From Avimonas intestinalis (GTDB taxonomy: Bacteria; Bacillota; Clostridia; Oscillospirales; Acutalibacteraceae), in NCBI GenBank assembly GCA_904380375.1, contig CAJFID010000008.1, forward strand, positions 1-64,000: DNA of 64,000 nt. The letters run 5' to 3'. Below the pieces are notes generated by a model, which saw only the letters and a list, made by a program, of their open reading frames with translations, was not told where the DNA came from and did no database searches. Below, piece by piece: positions 57,848 to 64,000 of the stretch. The first letter of the stretch is position 1, and the number at the start of each line of letters is the position of its first letter. The translations under genes and the position numbers were made by a program.

Positions 57848-58978
57848 ATGAACGAAAAGGAAGTGGCGGAGATCCGCCGGCGGTTCCGGCCGGATAAGAG
57901 CAATATCACCCATGTCCGCGGGTGCTATGTCAACGAGCAGAGGGAGATCGTCTCCCAATTTGACCAGTCCATCGCGCTGATGCCGCAGGAGGAAGCGGAA
58001 AAGATGCTGGCCACCCTGCGGCGCACCCTGTCCGGGACGCTGGGGAAAAACCTGGTCGATATCGTTTTTTCCACCAAGCAGGTGCTGGACAGCGAGGAGC
58101 ATCGGCTGCTGACGGCGCTGCGCGGCTCCCGGCTGGAGGATGCGGCGGCGGTGGAAACGCTTTACCGGAAGGTGATTGAGACAACACCCATTCAGGGGCA
58201 GTATCTGATCCTTCTGGCATACGACACCTACGACGTGCCCTACCGCTCCAGGGACGGGGAGGAACAGGCCGACGCGTCCAGCGAGGTGTTTTCCTACATC
58301 CTGTGCAGCCTCTGCCCGGTCAAGCCGGCCAAGCCCTCGCTGTGCTACGACGTGCCGGAAAACCTGTTTCGCAGCGTCCGGGCGGACTGGCTGGTATCCC
58401 CGCCGGAGCTGGGCTTCCTGTTCCCGGCGTTTGACGACCGCAGCGCCAACATCTACAGCGCGCTGTATTATACGCGGGACACGGCGGAAAACCACCCGGC
58501 GTTCGTGGACGCGGTGTTCCGCACGCCAGTCCCCCCTCCCGCCGAGGAGCAGAAGCAGGCGTTCCAATCCGTCCTGGGCGGGGCGCTTGAGGACGAATGC
58601 AGCTACGAGGTGGTGCAGGCGGTCCGCGACCAGATGTGCGCGATGATAGAGGAGCACAAGGCCGGCGGGGACACCGAGCCGCTGACCGTTTCCAAGCGCA
58701 CCGTCCAGGGGGTGCTTGAGGCCTGCGGCGTGTCCGAAGAGCGGGTGGCGGCGTTTGAGCAGCAGTACGACGAGGCGTTCGGCGGGGAGACGGAGGTGCG
58801 GCCGCGCAACATCGTGGACACCCGGCGGATTGAGGTGCGCACCCCGGACGTGACCATCCAGGTCAACCCGGAGCGCAGCGACCTGATTGAGACCAAGGTC
58901 ATCAACGGGGCAAAGTATATCCTGATCCGCGCCGAGGGCGGCGTTGAGGTCAACGGCGTCAATATCCGCATTACCTGA
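57848..58978 (+). CDS. DUF4317-family protein
   Basis: The 376-aa soluble protein matches a conserved Clostridia family of unknown function: MNEKEVAEIRRRFRPDKSNI, VRGCYVNEQREIVSQFDQS, LVDIVFSTKQVLDSEEHRLL, CSLCPVKPAKPSLCYDVP and IVDTRRIEVRTPDVTIQVNP. The N-terminal EIRRRF..DK..I..I.GCYVN pattern is the recognisable part. The start at 57848 has GGGAGGAAAGG before it; the open frame from 57677 includes the promoter and is not supported. It is transcribed alone and ends at a 23-bp palindromic terminator. Confidence 0.82.
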   Translation: MNEKEVAEIRRRFRPDKSNITHVRGCYVNEQREIVSQFDQSIALMPQEEAEKMLATLRRTLSGTLGKNLVDIVFSTKQVLDSEEHRLLTALRGSRLEDAAAVETLYRKVIETTPIQGQYLILLAYDTYDVPYRSRDGEEQADASSEVFSYILCSLCPVKPAKPSLCYDVPENLFRSVRADWLVSPPELGFLFPAFDDRSANIYSALYYTRDTAENHPAFVDAVFRTPVPPPAEEQKQAFQSVLGGALEDECSYEVVQAVRDQMCAMIEEHKAGGDTEPLTVSKRTVQGVLEACGVSEERVAAFEQQYDEAFGGETEVRPRNIVDTRRIEVRTPDVTIQVNPERSDLIETKVINGAKYILIRAEGGVEVNGVNIRIT

Positions 58979-59008
58979 CCGGCGGGGCCTATCCGCCGAA
59001 AAGCGCGC

Positions 59009-59057
59009 AAAAACATAAGGAAAGGGGCGTCAAAGACGCCCCTTTCCTTATGTTTTT
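59009..59057. terminator. Bidirectional terminator with 23-bp perfect stem
   Basis: Arms 59009-59031 and 59035-59057 are perfect complements around AAA, with A-runs and T-runs at the ends. It separates the convergent DUF4317 and DUF2461 genes. Its arm shares CATAAGG..AAAGGGG with the palindrome at 30523-30576. Confidence 0.9.
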
Positions 59058-59084
59058 CTTTCGCTGCAAGCAGGGGAGGACAGC

Positions 59085-59786
59085 CTACTCGGCTTCCGTC
59101 CCCCGGCTGAGCAGCTCCTGCTCGGTGACCTCCATCATCCGGCGGTAGGCCGGCGCCAGGGTGCGGAACGCCTGCTGGAGGACATTCACCAGCGCATGGC
59201 TTCCGAAAAAGGCAGGGTCGGGCTCGAATTTCTCAAAGCCCAGGGATTTGCGGTTGGCCAGCTCGTCCAAAAGCGGGGGGAGCCCGGCCGTCTTGGGGCG
59301 GGCGTACCGGTCGCCCGAAACGGCGAAGCCGACGTCCGCCGCGGCCTTCGCCGCCTTGGTCCACGCCGCGGGCTTTTCGGCGATGCTGCGCCGCAGCTGC
59401 TGCATCAGGCGGGGCGGCGCCCAGCGATACCCGAGGCCGTAGGTGCTGCCCTGCAGGGAAAAGTCGATGAAAAAGCCGGGCGCGCATTCAAACGCCTTTT
59501 TGTCCCGCAGGAAGGCGACCCACATATTTTCCCGGTACATCGCCTTGTCGCGGGTGTAGCGGTTGTCCCGCCGCACCCGGCTGATCGTGCCGTTGAGCGT
59601 CGGGACAACGACGATCTGGGGGTCGATTTCCAGCACCGTGTCGGCCAGCTCTGCGACCAGCTCCCGCAGGGGGAGCAGCACCCCCTCCTGGATCTGCGGC
59701 TTATGCTCTTCGTAAAACGTTTTGCTGTCGTGAAAGCGGTTTTCCGCCAGCAGCCACATGGCCTGCTGCGTGATTCCCGTAAACAT
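59085..59786 (-). CDS. DUF2461-family protein
   Basis: The 233-aa protein fits the DUF2461/TIGR02453 pattern: FTGITQQAMWLLAENRFHDS, then KTFYEEHKPQIQE, VPTLNGTISRVRRDNRYTRD (the usual I.R..RD.RFS.DK..YK segment), MWVAFLRDKKAFECAPGFFI and GLGYRWAPPRLMQQLRRSIA. Function is unknown; members are widespread and cytoplasmic. The start at 59786 has AGGAGGAAACCG before it; an upstream open frame to 59876 lacks a site. Confidence 0.87.
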   Translation of the reverse strand: MFTGITQQAMWLLAENRFHDSKTFYEEHKPQIQEGVLLPLRELVAELADTVLEIDPQIVVVPTLNGTISRVRRDNRYTRDKAMYRENMWVAFLRDKKAFECAPGFFIDFSLQGSTYGLGYRWAPPRLMQQLRRSIAEKPAAWTKAAKAAADVGFAVSGDRYARPKTAGLPPLLDELANRKSLGFEKFEPDPAFFGSHALVNVLQQAFRTLAPAYRRMMEVTEQELLSRGTEAE

Positions 59787-59966
59787 CGCGGTTTCCTCCT
59801 TTTGGAAAATGGGGCGGCGCCGAATCCGCCGGCGCGGTTCCGCAAGGCGGGGCGCAGGAATGCGCTCCGCAGCCATTCCCCGTCGTCGGCCAGTCCCGGC
59901 GGCACTCCCTGCCCCAGGCGGCTCGGCTTCAATGGCCGCCGGTATTTATTGTAGCACGGCGGCCGC

Positions 59967-60140
59967 CGAAAAGAAAGGGAAAGGCGGGAAAAGCGGCGGA
60001 AAAGACGGCGAGGGACGGGAGGAGGCAAGATAGGGTGGAACAGGGGAGGACAGGTTGGGAAAGGCAAAGTTGGGAAAGGTAGGCAAAGGGAGGCAAGGGG
60101 AGAAATCGGGCAGGGAGCGAGCGGGGAGGAATGAAAAAGG
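59967..60140 (+). other. Purine-rich tract, no gene
   Basis: The plus strand is strongly purine-rich with many GGGAAAGG, GGCAAAG and GGGGAGG words. No frame has a recognisable product. It lies 200 bases before the cobU promoter; the rest of 59787-60346 shows nothing else. Confidence 0.5.
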
Positions 60141-60346
60141 CCGGCGAGAATACGGCAAAAGGGGCGGAAACCCGGCGCAAAAAAGCGCCGCTAGCCGCCT
60201 GTACCCGGCTCCGGCCGGCGATAACGCCGCCTGGCAGCGGAATGCCCGGTTCGCCCGGTTCCGTGAGGATTGCCGCCGGAAACCGCCGAATCGGACAAAA
60301 GAACGGGGAAAAACTTAAATTTTTCGGAAACCGTGCCTCCGAGGGG

Positions 60347-60375
60347 TGGACAACCCCGGCCGGGACCGGTATACT
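60347..60375 (+). promoter_or_regulatory. cobU promoter
   Basis: TGGACA (60347-60352) and TATACT (60370-60375, preceded by CGG) are 17 bases apart, about 70 bases before the cobU start. Confidence 0.75.
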
Positions 60376-60446
60376 AGAAACAACGGCCGCGCTGCGGGTA
60401 TCCCCCAGGGGCGCGGCATAGGCTTTCGGAAAGGCAGGAATGAACC

Positions 60447-61010
60447 ATGGCCCACCGCATCCTGATTACCGGCGGAGTACGCAGCGGCAAGAGCCGGGCG
60501 GCCGAGCAGCGGCTGGCGGGCAGCGAACGCGTGCTTTACATTGCCACCGCCCGCTGCCTGGACGCCGAGATGGAGCGCCGCATCCAGCGCCACCGCCAGG
60601 CGCGGCCCGCCCACTGGGTCACGGCGGAGGCCAGCTCCCATCTTTCCGCGGTGCTGGAAGCCCATCCCGAAGGGGACGTGCTGCTGGACTGCGTCTCCAA
60701 CATGGTGACCAACCTGATGCTTGACGCCGAGCCCGTGTACGATTCCCTGTCCAACGACCGGGTGGAGGAGATTGAAGCCATGATCGGCCGGGAATTCGAC
60801 GAGCTGATGAACGCGCTGGAGCGGCAGGACCGCCGGGCGGTCCTGGTCACCAACGAGGTGGGGCTCGGCTTGGTCGCCCCCTACCGGATGGGGCGAGTGT
60901 TCGCCGACATCCTGGGACGGCTGAACCAGCGGCTCGCCGCCCGCTGCGACGAGGTCTGCCTGATGGCCTGCGGCCTGCCGCTGACCCTGAAGGCACCCGG
61001 CGGGGAATAA
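60447..61010 (+). CDS. cobU: Adenosylcobinamide kinase / adenosylcobinamide-phosphate guanylyltransferase
   Basis: The 187-aa protein is of CobU size. It phosphorylates adenosylcobinamide and activates it with GMP for nucleotide-loop assembly of B12. It shows P-loop GGVRSGKSR (9-17), VLYIATARCLDAEMERRI, HRQARPAHWVTAEA with the His49 region that carries GMP, LLDCVSNMVTNLM and VLVTNEVGLGLVAPYRMGRV. The start at 60447 has GGAAAGGCAGGA before it. No other cob genes adjoin it in the window; a MoxR ATPase follows 247 bases later. Confidence 0.95.
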   Translation: MAHRILITGGVRSGKSRAAEQRLAGSERVLYIATARCLDAEMERRIQRHRQARPAHWVTAEASSHLSAVLEAHPEGDVLLDCVSNMVTNLMLDAEPVYDSLSNDRVEEIEAMIGREFDELMNALERQDRRAVLVTNEVGLGLVAPYRMGRVFADILGRLNQRLAARCDEVCLMACGLPLTLKAPGGE

Positions 61011-61257
61011 AGGGCGGCGGGAACGCCGGGAAAAGAAACGCTGAAGCCCCGCGCGGAAATGCGGTGTCAAAGTGCAGGGGAAAACAGGGCTTGCAGGATC
61101 GGGTGGGAATCCATCCGCAGGCATAGGGGCCGGCGGGAGCCGGCAGGGCGGGGACGCGCCGCAGCAGGCGGCGCATCCCGCATACCGCGGGGCGGGGGGA
61201 GCGCCGGCGCGGCTCTGGGAAATATACGCCGCCAGGGCGGCACAGGGAGGCTTTCCA

Positions 61258-62202
61258 ATGCAACAGCAAACCATGGCGCAGTTAAACGCCATCCGCGAAA
61301 ATGTCCGCCGGGTGATCGTCGGAAAGGATTCGGTCATCGACCTGCTGCTGATTGCAATGCTCAGCGCCGGCCACGTCCTGATTGAGGATATCCCCGGCAC
61401 GGGGAAAACCACATTGGTTTCCGCGCTGGCGGCCTCGCTCGGCTGCTCGTTCCACCGCATCCAGTTCACCCCGGACGTGCTGCCCTCCGACATCACCGGC
61501 TTTACGATGTTCAACGTCAAGACGGGGGAGCAGGAGCTGCACCCCGGCGGCGTGATGCACCAGATTGTTTTGGCGGACGAGATCAACCGCACCAGCCCCA
61601 AAACCCAGTCGGCACTGCTTGAGGTCATGCAGGAAAACCAGGTCACCATTGACGGGACGACCTATCCCGCGCCCTCCCCTTTCATGGTGCTGGCGACCCA
61701 GAACCCCATAGAGATGGCCGGGACCTACCCCCTCCCGGAAGCGCAGCTCGACCGCTTTTTGATGTGCGTATCGATGGGGTACCCTTCGCATCAGGAGGAA
61801 ATGCGGATTCTGGAAAATCACCGTCCCGGCCGCCCGACGGAGGGGCTGCGGGCGATTGTCGGCGCCGAGGACGTGCTGCGGATGCAGCGGGAGCTGGAAG
61901 AGGTGTTCTGCGCGCCCCCGGTGACCGAATACATCGTTTCAATTGCGGAGGCAACCCGCGGACTCGGCGATGTGCTCGTCGGGGTGAGCCCCCGCGGCTC
62001 GATCGCGCTGATGCAGGCGGCCAAGGGCTGCGCGCTGCTGGCCGGCCGGGCCTATGTGCTGCCGGACGACGTGCAGAAGATGGCTCCCGCTGTCCTCTGC
62101 CACCGCCTGGTGATGCGGCTGCGCTCCGGCGTGCATAAGCAGACCCCGCAGGCGGTGATTGACGCTGTCCTGCATGCCGTGCCGGTTCCGGCGGTCAAAT
62201 GA
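61258..62202 (+). CDS. MoxR-family AAA+ ATPase
   Basis: The 314-aa protein has VRRVIVGKDSVIDLLLIAML, Walker A EDIPGTGKTTLVSAL, Walker B IVLADEINRTSPKTQSALLE, sensor 1 VLATQNPIEMAGTYPLPEAQ, then LDRFLM, and sensor 2 GVSPRGSIALMQAAKG, the full MoxR set. MoxR ATPases act as chaperones with DUF58 and VWA proteins. The start at 61258 has AGGGAGG 7 bases before it; a long frame upstream is unsupported. Its stop overlaps the DUF58 gene start by four bases (ATGA), so the two are translated together. Confidence 0.95.
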   Translation: MQQQTMAQLNAIRENVRRVIVGKDSVIDLLLIAMLSAGHVLIEDIPGTGKTTLVSALAASLGCSFHRIQFTPDVLPSDITGFTMFNVKTGEQELHPGGVMHQIVLADEINRTSPKTQSALLEVMQENQVTIDGTTYPAPSPFMVLATQNPIEMAGTYPLPEAQLDRFLMCVSMGYPSHQEEMRILENHRPGRPTEGLRAIVGAEDVLRMQRELEEVFCAPPVTEYIVSIAEATRGLGDVLVGVSPRGSIALMQAAKGCALLAGRAYVLPDDVQKMAPAVLCHRLVMRLRSGVHKQTPQAVIDAVLHAVPVPAVK

Positions 62203-63368
62203 CCGGGCGGGGCGTCGCGGCCGTGCTGCTGTTTGCGCTGTTGCTGCTGGCGGGCTTCGCCACCGGGGTCAGCGAAATATTTGCCGCCGCCTTTATGGCC
62301 GGCTTCCTGCTCGCGTTCGCCTTGGCTTCGGCCTTGGCGGGCGCCTTTGCGCTGCGCGTAAAGCAGTCGGTTTCCTCCGCCGCCCTGGTGCGGGGAGGGA
62401 TTGCGGAGGGCCGCGCGGTGCTGGAGGGCCTGTTTGTATTGCCTGCGGCCGTCCGGTGCGTTTGGGCCTCGCCGGCCGGCGGCCGTCTCGTATACGCCGC
62501 CCTGCGGTGGGGCAAAAGGCCGAGCACGGTGAGCTGCCCGCTGCTCTGCCCCCACCGGGGTGCGTGGGAGGCGGGGATCGTCCGGCTGACCTGCGGGGAT
62601 GTGTTCGGGCTGTTCTGCCTGCCCGTCCCGGCGTCCCGGCGCCCCGCGCCGCTGGCCCCTCTGCTCGTCTATCCGGAGCTGTACGCCATCCCCGGCCAGC
62701 CGCCCCTCCCGCCGGCCAGCATGGAGTATTCGGAGAAGAATACAAGGACGGCCGACCAGGGGGATTCCTTTTCGGATACCCGCCTTTACCGCAGCGGCGA
62801 CCCGCTCAAGCGGATCCACTGGAAGCTGTCGATCCGTACGGGGGAGCTCCACACCCGCCAGTACGAGATGTCGCTGGATCAGCGGGCGCTTATCCTGCTG
62901 GATGACAGCGTCTGCGGCGGGGAGGATCCGGAGGCGGCGCTGGGTTATGCCGACATGGCGGCCGAATGCGCCGCGGCGCTGGCCTATTATTACCTGTCCC
63001 ATCGGCAAGGGGTTCTTCTGCTGAGTGCCGGGGAGCGGGTCGATGCCGCCGGTCCGGACGATTTTGACGAGTTGTACACGGCGCTGGCCGGCATGGCGTT
63101 TGACGCGCAGCAGCCGGCAGCGGTATGGCTGCCCCAGGCCCTGGCCGACCTGCGCGCGGTGTGCGCCTGCTATGTGATTACCCGCCGGCCCTCCGACGAT
63201 GTGCTGGACTGCCTGAAGGGGGTCCCCGCGCCCCGGCGGCCGGCGGTCCTCGTCTGCCCATCGGCGGCGGACATCCCGAAAGAGGGCGAGGCGCTTGAGC
63301 AGGGGCTGCGGATCCTGCCGGTTTCCGCACCCCGGGATATTTTGGCACGATTGGGGGGCGTACAATGA
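62199..63368 (+). CDS. DUF58-domain membrane protein
   Basis: The 389-aa protein has two N-terminal membrane segments (about 5-50), a beta-rich domain, and the DUF58 motif YRSGDPLKRIHWKLSIRTGE, then LHTRQYE, followed by a VWA-like fold (RALILLDDSVCGG). DUF58 proteins are partners of MoxR ATPases in a widespread but poorly understood membrane system. It starts inside the moxR stop (ATGA) and overlaps the next gene the same way, so all three are one translational unit. Confidence 0.92.
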   Translation: MTGRGVAAVLLFALLLLAGFATGVSEIFAAAFMAGFLLAFALASALAGAFALRVKQSVSSAALVRGGIAEGRAVLEGLFVLPAAVRCVWASPAGGRLVYAALRWGKRPSTVSCPLLCPHRGAWEAGIVRLTCGDVFGLFCLPVPASRRPAPLAPLLVYPELYAIPGQPPLPPASMEYSEKNTRTADQGDSFSDTRLYRSGDPLKRIHWKLSIRTGELHTRQYEMSLDQRALILLDDSVCGGEDPEAALGYADMAAECAAALAYYYLSHRQGVLLLSAGERVDAAGPDDFDELYTALAGMAFDAQQPAAVWLPQALADLRAVCACYVITRRPSDDVLDCLKGVPAPRRPAVLVCPSAADIPKEGEALEQGLRILPVSAPRDILARLGGVQ

Positions 63369-64000
63369 CGGTTCCTGTGCTGCGCCGCCTTGATCTTCGG
63401 CGCCGGCCGGCGGACGGGTGGCTGCTGCTTTTTGACGCCCTCTGCTGCTGGCTGATCAGCTTGGGCGTCCTTTTTACCCTGCGGCAGCTGTTCCGCTTTG
63501 ACAATCCGGCGGGGATGATCCTGCTGCGTTCGGCCGTGACGACGGCGGCCGTCGCCGTGCTCACCCGGCGGTGGTGGATCCCGCCGGCGGCGGCCGGCGG
63601 GGTGGTGCTTCTGGTGGCGCTGGGCGGCCGGCTGCCGGATGCGTGGGATTATGTTTCCGGCCTTTTCGCGTGGTGGGTCACCCGTTTCCCGCCCCTTTCC
63701 CCGTACAATACGCCGGGGACGGTGGAGCTGGTGCAGTGGCTGATTACGCTGGCGGTCTGCGCCCTGGCGTTTTTCCTGGTGCGGCGGGTGCGGCTGGTCT
63801 CGGTCCTGCTGTTTTTTGCCGCGGCGCTCCTGGCCGTGGTGTATCTGGCCGGGTTCCGGGAGAACCGCGCCGCCCTCTTCTTCTTTGCCGCCGGGATCTG
63901 CCCGCTGCTTGCTCGGGGCTACTTTGCCCGCCTTTGCCGGCGGGCGGACGGCGTGGTCGGCTCGTTCCGGCGGATCCTGCCGGCGGCGGTGGCGGCCTGC
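63365..64000 (+). CDS. Membrane protein, probable transglutaminase-like partner (cut by window edge)
   Basis: From the ATG at 63365 (overlapping the previous stop as ATGA) 212 codons remain open to the window edge. The protein begins MTVPVLRRLDLRRRPADGWL and has about six hydrophobic segments, including LLFDALCCWLISLGVLFTL and VSVLLFFAAALLAVVYLAGF. In MoxR-DUF58 operons the third gene is usually a TgpA-like membrane protein with a periplasmic transglutaminase domain; that domain would lie beyond the edge and is not seen. The call rests on gene order and membrane profile. Confidence 0.7.
   Translation, partial: MTVPVLRRLDLRRRPADGWLLLFDALCCWLISLGVLFTLRQLFRFDNPAGMILLRSAVTTAAVAVLTRRWWIPPAAAGGVVLLVALGGRLPDAWDYVSGLFAWWVTRFPPLSPYNTPGTVELVQWLITLAVCALAFFLVRRVRLVSVLLFFAAALLAVVYLAGFRENRAALFFFAAGICPLLARGYFARLCRRADGVVGSFRRILPAAVAAC

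Noticed and set aside
56507..58657. 716-codon minus-strand frame spanning two plus-strand genes and a terminator
   Set aside because: It crosses a clear operon end and a promoter, and shows no domain.
1..64000. CRISPR array, prophage or intact insertion sequence
   Set aside because: No regularly spaced repeats, transposase, integrase or phage structural genes were seen in the window.

Overview
The window reads as one contiguous piece of a GC-rich, anaerobic, probably spore-forming Firmicute (Clostridia, perhaps Oscillospirales-like; this is inference). The grounds are rubrerythrin, two [FeFe]-hydrogenases, FeoAB, anaerobic (CbiK-type) and late (CobU) cobalamin enzymes, SpmA/SpmB and an AbrB/SpoVT-like regulator, together with sigma-A promoters and AGGAGG-type ribosome-binding sites. 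GTG and TTG starts are common. GC is high throughout except for the first ~250 bases (about 38% GC in the first 240) and a short pocket near 41.75 kb.

Layout. 1-4.4 kb: the start of a methyltransferase gene in AT-rich DNA, tRNA-Tyr, rubrerythrin, a GT2 glycosyltransferase, tRNA-Thr and an AAC(3)-like acetyltransferase. 4.4-8.8 kb: a MarR regulator and an asymmetric heterodimeric ABC exporter, with a MarR-type operator at the promoter. 9-16.5 kb: cbiK, an XRE/membrane regulator interrupted by an amber codon, an LCP-like protein, a transglutaminase lipoprotein, a NimA-like flavoprotein and a 59-aa small protein lying between two 68-bp direct repeats. 16.7-19.6 kb: a two-component system. 20-25 kb: a hydrogenase cluster made of a [2Fe-2S] protein, a sensory-type hydrogenase with a PAS domain, a PP2C/SpoIIE phosphatase and a second hydrogenase. 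25.4-31 kb: a MutS-like ATPase, a membrane protein, glmS and a NagZ-like glycosidase. 32-35.6 kb: a URO-D-family protein, pyrE, a small unknown protein, an Smr protein and a UPF0340 protein. 36-40.7 kb: abrB, spmAB and feoAB, the last behind a highly structured leader. 41-45.5 kb: a nucleotidyltransferase, a methyltransferase and a 900-aa MerR regulator with a cysteine-peptidase-like region.

45.8-57.7 kb is the most unusual region. It is one long plus-strand operon containing a lacI fragment fused in frame to the tail of a sugar-permease gene, a MalG-type permease, two paralogous uncharacterised TIM-barrel-like (clan GH-A-like) proteins, a GH130 phosphorylase, a GH2 beta-mannosidase and four different URO-D/methyltransferase-family proteins. 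It closes with a strong terminator. A fifth URO-D relative lies at 32.1-33.1 kb. The set suggests uptake and processing of a beta-mannoside-type glycan coupled to an unknown reaction of URO-D-like enzymes, possibly corrinoid-dependent methyl transfer. No corrinoid-binding protein is visible. The window ends with a DUF4317 protein, a DUF2461 protein, cobU, and a MoxR/DUF58/membrane-protein operon that runs off the right edge.

All calls were made by reading the sequence; no database search was run.
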